This document shows positions 26,801 to 33,990 of a DNA stretch of 64,000 nucleotides, in pieces (position 1 is the first letter of the stretch; every line of letters starts with the position of its first letter). Position numbers and translations under genes: made by a program. Origin of the DNA: Limnephilus marmoratus (lineage: Eukaryota > Arthropoda > Insecta > Trichoptera > Limnephilidae); assembly GCA_917880885.1 (NCBI GenBank), contig OU862927.1, positions 35,677,571 to 35,741,570 of the forward strand. The letters run 5' to 3'. The notes below the pieces were generated by a model. It was not told the DNA's origin. It worked only from the letters and a program-made list of their open reading frames with translations, and made no database searches.

Positions 26801-29403
26801 AAAGAAGCAGAAACTCAAAACATAACAGACCGTTAGAATATACGGGCACCAAAAGCAGAATATTCAACTTAAAACGTTGGAGCGCCAAATATAAGGTTAT
26901 CTCTCTCTCTCTCAGGTTATGTGGGTCCTAGCGATCCGTAATGTAGGAAGGTTCTGCTTTTTTTTTTTTCCAGAATAAAAAAAGAACAAGAATGTTTGGG
27001 AATAAACGAAAACAGGTTTCTACTTGTGAGGTTAAATTGGTTTCAGCAATAAAAGAGTTCATTTCCAAAACAGCCAAAGCCCAGTATAATTTTATAAAGA
27101 ACATAACAATGTTGCCCTTTTGAGGGGCCGGGTTTCACATCCCCAAAAACATAACAGATTCTGAAACATAACAGATTCATAACAGATTTGACAGGAATAT
27201 AATTAAGCAGAAAGAAATATCGTACCTGCGGACCATGGATCTTTATCTAATTCTACACTGACACGAACTCTTAATTTACTTGAATATAGCGCGTTGATGA
27301 ACCGCGGGCCATATTCTCTCGCAATCTCCAGGATGGGAACCAGGAAAGACCCCCAGGAAGGCCAGAGAATGAGGACTCCCCGCTAGGGAGTAGTATCCAA
27401 GATCAGCACCAGTGCTCCGGTTGAGCCCACCGGATGAAACACGATTTCCGTCAGCACACCTCATCAGGAAATGAACGCCGAGTAACCATCCGTCACAAAT
27501 ATGAGCAGCAATGACCGTACCAGGTCATAAGGACTCTCCCTCGCAAAGCTTTTCAATATGCCAGTCGCGATTATGTAGGTAATTAACAATACCGTTATGT
27601 TGCGGACAAATATCGGTCCCAATGGCGGCGACCAATCACATTAGAAACAGCGTTCCGATCACATCAGAAAGAAGCGTTCGCAAAATGTACATCGCCCGGC
27701 TCGCGATTAAAATCGTTTAAAACAATTTGTAACGAAGAGATTATCCCATTTTTAAATCCAAAACTATCACTAAAGTGACAAGTCGAATCAACACCGGCTT
27801 CCCGTACGGTGCGAATTCAAAAAGTGAAAACCAGAGAGAAAAAAAAGTGTTGCCAATCCATTCCGTGCTGTTCAAATTATCAGGTTAGTGGTCAGGTAAA
27901 TAATTATATCACAAATTGATAATTATTTACGTGACACACTTTGAATTTTTTTGAAGTGAAAACTTCTTTAGCACCGTTTTGATTTGAAACTCGATGAAAC
28001 GAAAGCGACACTAAAAAGAGACACACATACATCTATAGGATTTAGCCTGCGAGAGAATGAGATAGAATAATCGGTCTTTTCTTTGTGCGTTACTTCATAG
28101 CCTCCCTACTCTTGTCAACTTTAGTTTTCTGAAAGTTTCACTTCTACCGCGTGTGAACTGCACACTTGTAATTTTTTTTAGTAAAATAAAAATATTAACA
28201 CACTTTGGGCGGGAATGGTAGTTCTACCTTTTACGCCAGCATGTCTACTTGCATGACTGGAAAGTCACTGGAAAGTCATCAGTCCTACTTGCATGACTGG
28301 AAAGGCATTGCTGTTAAATATTTTTACAATTATTGTACACCAATCTCTTTGTAAGGGTCCCAACCATTTGGACAAAACATATAATAATATATCTCTACAT
28401 ATTATAAATTAAAGTCCCCTGTCTGTCTGTTCGCGATAAACTCAAAAACTACTGAACAGATTTTCATGCGGTTTTCACTAATAGATAGAGTGATTTATGA
28501 GGACGGTTTAGATATATAATTTGTCAAGGTTTTGTGTAAATTCGTTGAATAAAGTTGAAATATATAATAATTATTAAAGTCCTCTGCCGCATCTGTCTGT
28601 TCGCGATAAACTCAAAAACTACTGAATGAATTTTCATATGAGGTTTTCACCAATAGATAGAGTGATTCATGAGGAAGGTTTATATATATAATTTTACTAA
28701 GGTTTTGCGTAAATTTGTTGAAATATTAAGGAGAATATCTGTATGTGGTGGACAAGCGGGTTGGCAAGCAGTCGGTGTGGATTTGATTTCTATGCAAATT
28801 AACAGATGGTGGTGGTTATAAAAGTTGGGTAACCATCCGGTAGATGGCGTTGTGTTATGTTAACCATAGCAAGGCGTGTCCGGGTCAGCTAGTATATAAT
28901 ATAAACATATATGTACATGTGATTTAGTCTTCCCATCTTATCTACTTATGTTCTGTGTGGAATAATATTTTATTAAAAGGAAGCTTACACTTTGGCACTG
29001 GAGGTGCACAAAAGTGGAAACCATTTTTTTGTAGTGTAATAAAATACATACATTTTTACACTTAAAATGTCACTAAATGGCCCAACACTGACTTTAACTT
29101 CTGTTTATGTCCTATTACAAAGTAGGCTATAATTTTGGACAATACTTTTATAGTTGGGGTGTGGTGAGTACTGTATAAAAAATACTCAAATGCACATACA
29201 TATTATTTTCTAAGATATATCTATCGGTTTAAAACAAATTCCATTTCTATAAAGGGGTTCCTTGTTTTCGCCCGCCTGAAGTGTAATAAATAAAACATTA
29301 CTTAAATGAATGTGGTATTAACGATCACGAAAGAGGCAAATGTATAAAAAAATAGGTACATTTATTTTTAGCTTACTTTTAACGAAAGCGTGGATTTCTT
29401 CAT
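2667..29403 (-). CDS. DNA2: DNA2 nuclease-helicase, N-terminal half (3' part beyond window edge)
   Basis: DNA2 trims 5' flaps during Okazaki-fragment maturation and resects DNA ends with RPA and a RecQ helicase. Nine exons join in phase: 29403-29377, 21289-20552, 19475-19318, 16720-16513, 10359-10099, 8701-8554, 5941-5794, 5130-4729 and 2852-2667, giving 758 codons plus two bases. Seen: a PIP-box-like QPSIASFF (residues 15-22), a SUMO-binding-like VVDLTDD (60-66), an OB-like segment (about 256-330), the four Fe-S cysteines C358, C683, C686 and C692, and nuclease motifs with H385, D499, E521-x-K523 and Q536-x3-Y540. Dna2-type nucleases use the same residues. The last exon matches the segment between nuclease and helicase. 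No helicase exon was found in positions 1-2666, so the gene continues past the left edge. Exon 1 is assigned from a strong donor and phase, and is less certain than the rest. Confidence 0.9.
2985..3228 (+). mobile_element. SINE-like repeat S1 copy with perfect tail hairpin
   Basis: The S1 body starts GGGGTGCCCGGGTTCATGGG. The tail at 3130-3228 has the outer stem CCTCCACACAG/CTGTGTGGAG and a perfect inner palindrome at 3162-3192 with 15-base arms. It ends in a 15-A run. Confidence 0.75.
3340..4018 (-). mobile_element. LINE fragment with RNase H domain (I/R1-like), decayed
   Basis: Minus-strand frames show the RNase H end motif [19 protein letters not shown]. Further along is a C-terminal [13 protein letters not shown] block typical of R1/I-clade LINEs. 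Frames are broken and no full RT is present. Confidence 0.75.
4019..4350 (+). mobile_element. LINE family A 3' fragment
   Basis: Plus-strand remnant of the C-terminal region found more fully at 15364-15951 ([17 protein letters not shown]). It is internally deleted and ends in an A-run. Confidence 0.75.
4729..5130 (-). CDS. DNA2: DNA2 exon 8 (three Fe-S cysteines)
   Basis: 402 bp. A region aligned to the K-R-x-L-x-x-L-R-N segment is followed by a hydrophilic insert, then [11 protein letters not shown]683, C686 and C692 give the C-x2-C-x5-C Fe-S signature that closes the nuclease domain. Confidence 0.9.
5154..5216 (-). repeat. tRNA-like SINE head or pseudo-tRNA
   Basis: The minus strand has an A-box-like TTGGTTGAGTGG and a B-box-like GGTTTCAAGACC about 35 bases apart. 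It sits in the DNA2 intron just upstream of exon 8. I see no good acceptor stem, so a tRNA-derived SINE relic is more likely than a working tRNA. Confidence 0.4.
5230..5800. repeat. Tandem and inverted 30-odd-bp repeat in DNA2 intron 7
   Basis: Units of the form TATTGAATGAAGGAAATATG plus AAACCTTAA repeat in both orientations from 5230 to 5450 and resume at about 5740-5800, up to the DNA2 exon 7 donor. A Helitron-like element (5455-5727) splits the array. Confidence 0.75.
5455..5727 (+). mobile_element. Non-autonomous Helitron-like element
   Basis: Starts TCTATCTACTAAGTATAAA after an A and ends GGGTCTGCTAG before a T, as expected for A/T target insertion. The interior contains CGGATTTTCATGCAGTTTTC and AATAGATAGAGTGATTTATG, shared with 19.5 and 28.4 kb. 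Confidence 0.75.
5794..5941 (-). CDS. DNA2: DNA2 exon 7 (E-x-K and Q-x3-Y motifs)
   Basis: 148 bp, phase 1 in and phase 2 out. It carries P-L-E-L-K-T-G-K with E521 and K523, then H-R-G-Q-V-I-L-Y with Q536 and Y540, then the A-G-L-L-L-Y-L strand. These complete the nuclease active site, so the nuclease looks intact. The donor abuts a 30-odd-bp tandem repeat. Confidence 0.93.
6283..6919 (+). pseudogene. Internally deleted transposase relic
   Basis: ATGAATG|GTACGT (6283) can splice to ACAG|GTAAATCTG (about 6614). This gives [15 protein letters not shown] and T-P-G-K-R-K, resembling the helix-turn-helix start of IS630-like DDE transposases of insects. An (ATA)n run follows. Then [14 protein letters not shown] and an acidic end resemble the family's C-terminus. 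The catalytic core is missing. Family assignment is from memory of the pattern. Confidence 0.45.
6920..7770. other. Unassigned repeat-like DNA
   Basis: 7300-7420 is built of repeated AAATAAATACTTAAA units. The rest shows no gene. The TGGCAACACC near 6020 and GGTGTTGCCA near 7560 could be the outer ends of the element holding the transposase relic. Confidence 0.35.
7775..7894. mobile_element. Short foldback MITE
   Basis: CGATTCTAGGTCCGTTTCAG at the left is mirrored by CTGAAATGGACCTAGAATCG at the right, with arms of about 28 bases. Total about 120 bp, in a DNA2 intron. Confidence 0.7.
8554..8701 (-). CDS. DNA2: DNA2 exon 6 (catalytic Asp)
   Basis: 148 bp, phase 0 in and phase 1 out. It carries I-E-E-N-I-W-S-P ... 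G-K-I-D-V-T. D499 matches the metal-binding aspartate of the Dna2 nuclease. Confidence 0.92.
8839..8912 (+). repeat. tRNA-derived SINE head
   Basis: GTGGTCGAGGCTC (A-box-like) is followed by GGTTCAAATCC (good B-box) with a pseudo-acceptor and a T-rich 3' side. It resembles a pol III promoter of a SINE more than an intact tRNA. Confidence 0.5.
9414..10042 (+). repeat. Three tandem copies of SINE-like repeat S2
   Basis: Each copy of about 200 bp has GATCTGAATAGCC, a pyrimidine-rich stretch, CATACCCCAATTGGGGAT, GGCTCCAGA and a CTCTTGTGCA...TTCACAT end with an A-run. Other copies lie at about 17970, 19030, 47100 (partial) and 58090-58260 (reverse). The triplet ends about 55 bases from DNA2 exon 5. 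Confidence 0.8.
10099..10359 (-). CDS. DNA2: DNA2 exon 5 (nuclease His motif)
   Basis: 261 bp, phase 0 at both ends. It begins [11 protein letters not shown], the conserved histidine motif (H385) of the RecB-like nuclease, followed by a helical segment. Three tandem copies of a SINE-like repeat lie directly beyond its 3' end. Confidence 0.9.
10640..10745 (+). repeat. S1-related fragment
   Basis: Contains GTCACCCC, TACGTTTGGTAACTTAGCAG and TACCTGGGTTCATTGGGCGA, related to S1. A reverse relative lies at 7955-8060. Confidence 0.5.
11067..11152. mobile_element. Harbinger-type MITE (86 bp), TSD TTA
   Basis: Terminal inverted repeats GGGAACGTACCCATACTACG and its complement flank a C-run. The target duplication TTA is at 11064-11066 and 11153-11155. 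A longer relative is at 55915-56078. Confidence 0.8.
11666..13088. mobile_element. Harbinger-type MITE carrying an RTE fragment, TSD TAA
   Basis: Ends AGGCGGGTACAGATTGC and GCAATCTGTACCCGCCT, target duplication TAA at 11663-11665 and 13089-13091. The related element at 52043-54585 shows the uninterrupted site (minus-strand TCTAAAAGTAG near 54249), which confirms the borders. The centre is unusually CpG-rich. Confidence 0.85.
12092..13063 (-). mobile_element. RTE-like LINE, 5'-truncated, with RT motif YADD
   Basis: A minus-strand frame of about 314 codons carries [29 protein letters not shown] and the [11 protein letters not shown] tail. An A-run at the minus-strand 3' end (plus T-run 12092-12106) shows a retrotransposed copy. 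The frame is open, so the insertion is fairly young. Confidence 0.9.
13370..14361. other. Intronic DNA with a possible degraded MITE
   Basis: Ends resembling each other in reverse (TTGTTCACACTTAGCAAG near 13634 and CTTGCCCAGTGCGAAC near 14110) suggest a decayed inverted-repeat element. No gene seen. Confidence 0.35.
14362..15216. mobile_element. Mariner-type MITE, TSD TA
   Basis: GGCCACTTGCAT at the left is mirrored by ATGCAAGTGGCC at the right, with TA on both sides. It contains the perfect hairpin at 14687-14737. Confidence 0.65.
14687..14737. repeat. Perfect 21-bp hairpin
   Basis: The arms at 14687-14707 and 14717-14737 are exact reverse complements (GTTCTGAAGAGAACCCCGTA + C), with a 9-base loop. 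Confidence 0.9.
15364..15951 (+). mobile_element. LINE family A, 5'-truncated 3' end with hairpin tail
   Basis: Plus-strand frames read L-L-T-L-Y-K-S-Q-V ... [31 protein letters not shown], then R-F-F-D-S-F ... L-W-N-D-L-P-A. This is the C-terminal region of a Jockey/CR1-style LINE protein. It ends in the double-hairpin tail and an A-run. Confidence 0.85.
15960..16335 (-). mobile_element. LINE fragment, RT C-terminal region
   Basis: A minus-strand frame reads S-V-W-S-P-Q-V ... [11 protein letters not shown] and G-Y-Y-S-W-L-Y-P, typical of the thumb and C-terminal region of Jockey-like LINEs. The fragment is short and isolated. Confidence 0.75.
16513..16720 (-). CDS. DNA2: DNA2 exon 4 (first Fe-S cysteine)
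   Basis: 208 bp, phase 2 in and phase 0 out. It contains the L-V-S-G-T-x-V ... F-C-S-R-K-A-V-L segment. C358 corresponds to the first Fe-S ligand of Dna2/AddB-type nucleases. It is much more GC-rich than the flanking introns. Confidence 0.88.
16771..16905 (-). mobile_element. Helitron-like 3' end with ATTC microsatellite
   Basis: On the minus strand the sequence ends GCGAAGCCGCGGGTAAAAG CTAG before T, the usual Helitron terminus of this kind. Next to it is an (ATTC)n tract at about 16823-16905. The 5' end was not fixed and may lie near 17150. Confidence 0.7.
17560..17943. mobile_element. Mariner-type MITE, TSD TA
   Basis: The ends AACGTGTCCGGAAACT and CACGGTGTCCAGAAACT are inverted, followed by a shared TAGTACAAGCGGGAAACTGG. 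TA flanks both sides. Confidence 0.75.
17966..18130 (+). repeat. S2 SINE-like copy
   Basis: Carries GACCAGATTAAAATAGCC, a pyrimidine-rich stretch, TTACCCCAATTGGGAATGCC and GCAGTTGGGACTCT, as in the S2 triplet. Confidence 0.7.
18131..19020. other. AT-rich intron DNA
   Basis: No exon, inverted repeat or coding frame that I can support. Confidence 0.4.
19026..19217 (+). repeat. S2 SINE-like copy
   Basis: Full-length S2 with CATAACCCAATTGGGGATGC, GGCTCCAGAC and CTCTTGTGCA followed by A/T-rich tail. It ends 100 bases from the DNA2 exon 3 donor. Confidence 0.75.
19318..19475 (-). CDS. DNA2: DNA2 exon 3 (OB-like start)
   Basis: 158 bp, phase 0 in and phase 2 out. It contains the conserved pattern R-x-x-V-L-x-V ... 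C-x-L-x-G-x-W that opens the folded core of Dna2. A Helitron-like insertion ends 320 bp into the upstream intron, and its 5' side comes close to the acceptor. Confidence 0.85.
19500..19798 (+). mobile_element. Helitron-like element
   Basis: Contains GTCTGTTCGCGATAAACTC, CGGATTTTCATGCGGTTTTC and AATAGATAGAGTGATTCATG and ends GGTCAGCTAG before T. The 5' border was not fixed. It lies just upstream of DNA2 exon 3. Confidence 0.7.
19930..20513 (+). mobile_element. Helitron-like element with heat-shock-element-like array
   Basis: Ends GCGAGCGAAGCCGCGGG AAAAAGCTAG before T. The interior has about 175 bases of alternating GAACATTCC/GGAATGTT-type units (20105-20285), then a G-rich purine tract (20305-20470). 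It sits in DNA2 intron 2, ending 39 bases from the exon 2 donor. The 5' border is uncertain. Confidence 0.7.
20552..21289 (-). CDS. DNA2: DNA2 exon 2 (disordered N-terminal tail)
   Basis: 738 bp, phase 0 at both ends. It encodes residues 10-255: a PIP-box-like motif (15-22), a SUMO-interaction-like motif followed by acidic residues (60-66), a Lys/Ser-rich linker, three near-identical repeats of about ten residues built on QFSNKEQKS (149-174), and an acidic-aromatic stretch with FFKDDWEGD (244-252). The composition suggests disorder. The repeats look recently duplicated and their role is unknown. Confidence 0.85.
21407..22153. mobile_element. hAT-like element with GATCTCG repeats, TSD ATCCCAAG
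   Basis: An exact 8-bp target duplication ATCCCAAG at 21399-21406 and 22154-22161. Ends TAGAGAATGAAATC and, reversed, TAGGGAATGCAATC. Both ends are packed with GATCTCG/CGAGATC motifs. No transposase frame. Confidence 0.85.
22376..23422 (-). repeat. 3' LTR (left copy)
   Basis: 1047 bp, bounded inside by the polypurine tract. Contains a CT microsatellite near its minus-strand end. Confidence 0.85.
26890..27936 (-). repeat. 5' LTR (right copy)
   Basis: Same length and, where compared, the same sequence as the left LTR. The primer-binding-like site follows it on the minus strand. Confidence 0.85.
27948..28175 (-). repeat. Dispersed repeat R3 (reverse copy)
   Basis: Contains TTGAAGTGAAAACTTC, AGCACCG and GATTTAGCCTGCGAGAGAAT, matching 34676-34801 and 49720-50283 in reverse. 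Probably a MITE. The LTR element ends 11 bp before it. Confidence 0.65.
28392..28892 (+). mobile_element. Helitron-like element with duplicated 5' half
   Basis: Starts TCTCTACATATTATAAATT after A and ends CCGGGTCAGCTAG before T. The block from GTCTGTTCGCGATAAACTC to GATAGAGTGAT occurs twice in tandem. Confidence 0.75.
28893..29376. other. DNA2 intron 1 start
   Basis: AT-rich; 29060-29240 is the reverse relative of 1580-1730. Nothing coding seen. Confidence 0.35.
29377..29403 (-). CDS. DNA2: DNA2 exon 1 (start codon, 9 codons)
   Basis: A short basic start peptide, MKKSTLSLK, ends exactly at a consensus donor AAA|GTAAGC in phase 0. It joins in frame to the exon at 21289, which has a stop a few codons upstream of its acceptor and so cannot hold the start. 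I found no better candidate nearer, but a search by eye cannot exclude one. Intron 1 would be 8.1 kb and mostly transposons. Confidence 0.6.
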
Positions 29404-29569
29404 GTTAAAACCAAAATATTTCTCGAGCCACGCCAGAAACAGAGGTGAAATCACTAAAACTGTGATTATTTTTCAACTATATTACAATTCTTAGTCGTAT
29501 CTGAATTGTATTATTAGTTATCGCAGAATTCTGTGCATTTTTATTCGGTTTTATGTTTTGTTTTGACAG

Positions 29570-29577
29570 TGACGTCA
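29570..29577. promoter_or_regulatory. CRE/ATF-type palindrome upstream of DNA2
   Basis: The perfect palindrome TGACGTCA lies about 170 bp upstream of the proposed DNA2 start codon. This is the consensus site for CREB/ATF-type bZIP proteins. Function is inferred from position only. Confidence 0.3.
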
Positions 29578-29799
29578 GTGACAGGTGACATGAGTGAATC
29601 AGTGAACCCAAATATTTACCGCGAAAATTACCATAGAAATTTATGGCTGTAGAGTTGCAGTTGAGTAGAGTGAGGAAAACGCTGGCAAATGTGGGGCAAG
29701 TTGTTTCAACATTTATTTATATTTCCGGATCTCGTCTCTACAGGGTATTAACAACCATAAATATACTAATCCCTAGATCGATATCTTCAGGCCGTCTCC

Positions 29800-29940
29800 A
29801 TGTAATGGCCCCAGTCCACGTTGGGCCAACGCGTTGGCCAGATTTTTATGATACCGTTCACACGTTGGCGTGTCTCATTCTGCGTTGATCGCTAGACGGA
29901 GATGGACGTCAGCGGAGCCGCTGAAATATACTTTTACAGC
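29800..29940. repeat. MITE fragment with CACGTTGGGCCAACGCGTTGG
   Basis: The self-complementary CACGTTGGGCCAACG block relates to 33930-33990. It lies upstream of DNA2. The element boundaries are unclear. Confidence 0.5.
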
Positions 29941-30498
29941 GCAATGCGATGTATTCTGTATGTAGTCATTAATGACTCTTTTTTTTAAATTCAGTTAGTG
30001 GAATATTCATATTATCTGCTATTCTACTCCAAGCATCATTACACTGAAATTTTTTTTTTGGTAGGTATACTCAGGGCTGGGCAAAATTCATGCTTTGCTG
30101 TAATTGAAATACAAATTACAAAATACTTTTTCGCATGTATTTAAAATACGAAATACAAAATACTTTCAAGTAGTGTATTTGAAATACAAAATACAGTATT
30201 TTAACCATTTTTTTCTTTCAAATACAAAATACAAAATACATTTGGTTTTGGTAGAACCTTTGGTTGCAATAAATTGTCGTAAATGCCCTTATCCTAAGGG
30301 TGCGTTTCCATAGAAGCAATGTTGAGCAGAGTGAAACAGAGACGTGCAACAATTGACCAATCATATTGCTCAAAAGACTCATTTCATCTCCGCTTCACTT
30401 GTAAAATTTGTGACAAAGGACTCAGGTGTTAGATAATATAATAATAATATATTATTATTATAACACGACATTTGCATAGCGCAGTTTTGTGTTATTTC

Positions 30499-32290
30499 TA
30501 GTGACCGACCGAAGGTTCGGTTTCGGTTTCGGCAAGGTTTGGTAAAAAAATCTAGTTTCGGCATCAGTTTCGGTTTCGGCAGAAAATCTGCCGAACCTTC
30601 GGCCGCACTGAAACTTTGCATTCGTGAATTATCGCGTGCCGTTTGACTGACTTCGGGTGAGTTCGTGGCTCGTGTGTCATCCACCATCATCAACTGAGTT
30701 CGCCGGCCGGTCCGGCGTGCTTGTATTGTGAGTTTATGTGATCACAAACTTCAATTATTTTTATTTATTTCATTTAACAAGTGTAAATAAATTTTAAAAT
30801 CTAGTCTCCTTCAACGGAAGCAATCTTCCGAACAGTCCCTCCTTTGATGTGCTTGTTGTAAGGCCCTCCGTTCATGGAGATACTTACAATCTACGTAATT
30901 GTGATGAAACCACAAGTACCCTGCTGATATACTACTTTTTAATGCTAGTCTCCGTACACGGCGCTATCCGAAATATACTGAACTTGATCATTTTTCACGT
31001 GCAGCCGTGGAGTTAACACACTGTCAAGCGATGTCATATGACTTTTTTCCAACATCAATCCATGCCATCTCCACTAAATCCTTTCTTACGTAATCTGGTA
31101 AAGTATAGTTATATAAACATGCATTTTTTCCACTTCCAGAACAAATCTAACATTACTTTCATGTTCCGACGTCATTTCTGTCAAACGTCAAATGAATAAG
31201 TATCAGACACAAATGAAGCGACGCATCGCGTGCGATCAGCACTGTCGATATCGTGATACTGATTGGAAACCGACAGCCACTGCGCAGCGTCGTGAACGGG
31301 CACCAGCAAAATCGTACGGGGGGTATGATACGCGCACGAAGATCAAGTATCTTGTAAGTATCTCCGTAAACGGAGGCAGTAACTCTAAGTGACCAGCTCA
31401 GGTATGGGGGCTCCATCGAAGCCAGAGTTTTAGACTCTCAGAAACTGGGCGTACTGTACAGGACCCGCAGATACTTTAATAGTACACAGCTGCTAACACT
31501 GTACAAATCGCAACTGCGCCCCACTATTGAATTTGGCAGCCACCTCTGGTCTGGAGCCCCAAAATACCTTAAAAAAAAAAAACCCTCTACTCTGTGCAGA
31601 AACCGGTGGTCCGATTAATAGATTCTCCTAACACAAACGCATTGCGATCTTTAGAGCACAGGCGTCAGGTGGGAATCTGTACTTGTTCTACCGGTAATAC
31701 AATGGAAGATACTCCGAGGAAATAGCGCCATTGATCCCCTCGGCACCAGTGCGTAGTCGTAGTCGGGGAATACGCCAAACATGCGCCCAACATATGTACA
31801 CGGTTGACATTAGTCACATGAGAACGGGTCGTTTCTATGACTCATTTTTGAGTTCAACAGCTCGGCTGTGGAACGTTTTGCCGGCCTCTTTGTTTCCTCC
31901 CTCCTACAACATGGGTCTCTTCAAGACCATTTACTCCTTCCTCTCCCCAAAAAGACAATGTTCATCCCTTCCTCTCCTCAAAAAGACCCTCCATACAGCA
32001 TCTTCAAAGATGACATACGCCCTGAGGGAAATTATTTTCCTCAGGGCCTCTCATGTGGAGTTAATGTAAAAAAATGTTGTGATTGTAAACGCAATTAAAA
32101 TTATAATACTCAATTTATGAGGTCCTTACTTTATAGTGAATATAAGTGTAAAAAATAAGTCGAATTTCAGTAAACAATAGATTTATAACATGTCTAAAAA
32201 AGTTTCGGTTTCGGTTTCGGCCGAAACTGAGACAGATATCGAATATTCGGTTTCGTTTTCGGTAGAAAATCCTGTTTCGGTCGGACACTA
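30499..32290. mobile_element. hAT-like element with TTTCGG repeats, TSD GTTATTTC
   Basis: Exact 8-bp duplication GTTATTTC at 30491-30498 and 32291-32298. Ends TAGTGACCGACCGAA and TTTCGGTCGGACACTA. Subterminal arrays of GGTTTCGGTTTCGG and their complement. It carries a LINE family A tail (31430-32076). Another full copy lies at 45005-46351 and an end at 32878. Confidence 0.9.
31430..32076 (+). mobile_element. LINE family A 3' end inside the hAT element
   Basis: Decayed plus-strand frames match the 15.4-kb copy ([10 protein letters not shown], then T-G-R-F-Y-D-S-F-L-S-S-T-A-R-L-W). It ends with the double-hairpin tail and an A-run. Confidence 0.8.
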
Positions 32291-32877
32291 GTTATTTCAC
32301 TTCAAGTGCGCTCTACTGTAATTAACTTAAAAATAATCTAGTATTCAGTCAAATTATTCCTATAGTGCTTGATCTAATACTATGACACAAAAAGTACAAT
32401 AAAAAGCAATGCCAAGCATTATATAATATGATACAAATATGATAGAAAATGTACAATAACAGTGCTATTATAGCACAGGTTGTGCTGCCAGCTCTAAATA
32501 TTAACATACATAACATATAGCTCTGGATTCTAGCGTTTTTAGTCTACGTATTATCTGTCAGTTTATTTTTCATTATCATTATTAAGATCGCTAAATGTAT
32601 TTGAAAATGTATTTTGAAACCATAAGTATTTGAAATACAAATTACAAAATACCTCAGTCCAAGGTAATTGAAATACCAATTACAAAATACATTTTTAGGA
32701 AGTAATTGAAATACAAATACAAAATACGTATTTGTATTTCAAACACGTATTTCAATTACAAGTATTTCAAATACTGCCCAGCCCTGGGTATACTTACAGA
32801 TTACCATTATAGAACAGCCCAATAATATTTCAAGAGGTTTAAATAACCCATCAATATTGATATGAATTATCATTATT

Positions 32878-32965
32878 AGTGTCCGACCGAAACAGGACTT
32901 TCCACCGAAACCGAATCTTCGGTGTCTGTCTCAGTTTCGGCCGAAACTGAAACTTTCTTAGACAT
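32878..32965. repeat. Single end of the TTTCGG hAT-like family
   Basis: TAGTGTCCGACCGAA followed by inverted TTTCGG motifs, matching one end of 30499-32290. I found no partner end. Confidence 0.6.
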
Positions 32966-33149
32966 GTTAAAAATCGACTGTTTACTGTGATTTAGCTTAT
33001 TTTTTACATTTATTCGGACAGTTAAGACTTAAGACGTGTTAAATAAATAAATAAAAAACAATAATCGAAATATGTGAAAAAAATTATATTTATTTATATT
33101 ACTGCTACAAAACAAATAAAAATAAATAACAAAACATGTTAACTCAATT

Positions 33150-33460
33150 TGGGATGCGGGAGTGGGTACCTTTATTGGATAACCAACACACCTGGCAAAG
33201 ATCACCCCAAGTGGTTTGCTACGTTTGGTGATTAAGCAGGGATGCCCGGGTTCATGGGATGCGGTTTGTCTAGGTTTAGTGATCAGGACACACTGAACCC
33301 CAGCTTCCTACCCACCCCTTAAACCATTTTCCTTCCCAGAACTCTCCTCTCCTTCCTTTCCTTAAAAACCCTCCACACAGCATCCCCAGAGATGGCGTAG
33401 GCCCTGGGGGAAATTCTTTTCCTCAGGGCCTCCTGTGTGGAGGTCATGTAAAAAAAAGAG
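33150..33460 (+). mobile_element. S1 SINE-like copy with hairpin tail
   Basis: Body with TCACCCCAAGTGG and GATGCCCGGGTTCATGGGAT, tail with CCCTCCACACAG ... CCTGTGTGGAG and A-run. Confidence 0.75.
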
Positions 33461-33689
33461 CAGTCCAATAATATTTCAAGAGGTTTAAATATCCCATCAA
33501 TATTGATATGAATTATTATTTTGAATATTGATATTTTTGAAATCGATCCAGTAGTTTTAAGTTTATTCGTTACAAACTACAAAAATACAAATCATTCCTC
33601 ATTATTATATTAGTGTGATTATCATTACTCTGAAATCACAACTGAATATGTATTATTTAAAATATATTAATTGTGATAATAATCAATTA

Positions 33690-33990
33690 GCCTAAACATT
33701 TCATCAATACTCCATGACGCCATGTTCGTGAAATGATCGTTGGAACAATTAAGCGCGACAAACAGCGTCCACTCCGGTCGACCCGCAGCTATGAACTGAG
33801 CGCTCGGCCAACGTGTGAACGCTGTTTGCGGCTTGCGCCAAATTCCTTTGATTTGTGCACGAAAAACCGACACCCATCGGCTCGTCGGCGAGCGTTGGCC
33901 GCAAACGCCAAATACACACAAAATGGCCCTGTACACGTTGGCCCAACGCATTGGCCGAGCGCGTTGGGCCAACGTGTACTGGACTCTTAA
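33690..33990. mobile_element. GC-rich inverted-repeat element
   Basis: Many GTTGGCC/GGCCAACG motifs in both orientations, ending in ACACGTTGGCCCAACGC ... GCGTTGGGCCAACGTGT. Open frames here are by-products of base composition. Related to 29800-29940. Confidence 0.55.

Larger units (their letters stand above)
22376..27936 (-). mobile_element. LTR retrotransposon without coding capacity, in DNA2 intron 1
   Basis: Two 1047-bp direct repeats (22376-23422 and 26890-27936) flank 3467 bp. Read on the minus strand, the LTR starts TGTCACG. A purine tract AGAAGGGGGGAAT (23435-23423) precedes the 3' LTR, and a primer-binding-like TGGCGCTCCAACG (from 26887) follows the 5' LTR. I saw no difference between LTRs in the parts compared, so insertion is recent. 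The longest internal frame is 127 codons with no gag or pol motif, so it is non-autonomous (LARD-like). No clear target duplication. Confidence 0.85.
30072..32786. mobile_element. hAT element, ends CAGGGCTGGGCA, TSD GGTATACT
   Basis: Exact 8-bp duplication GGTATACT at 30064-30071 and 32787-32794. Ends CAGGGCTGGGCA and TGCCCAGCCCTG. The subterminal parts are dense arrays of GAAATACAAA-type motifs in both orientations. No transposase of its own; interrupted by another hAT element (30499-32290). Confidence 0.9.

Noticed and set aside
22762..27464. Identical 62-residue frames at 22762-22950 and 27276-27464
   Set aside because: They are the same position in the two LTRs; no gag-like feature and no splice context.
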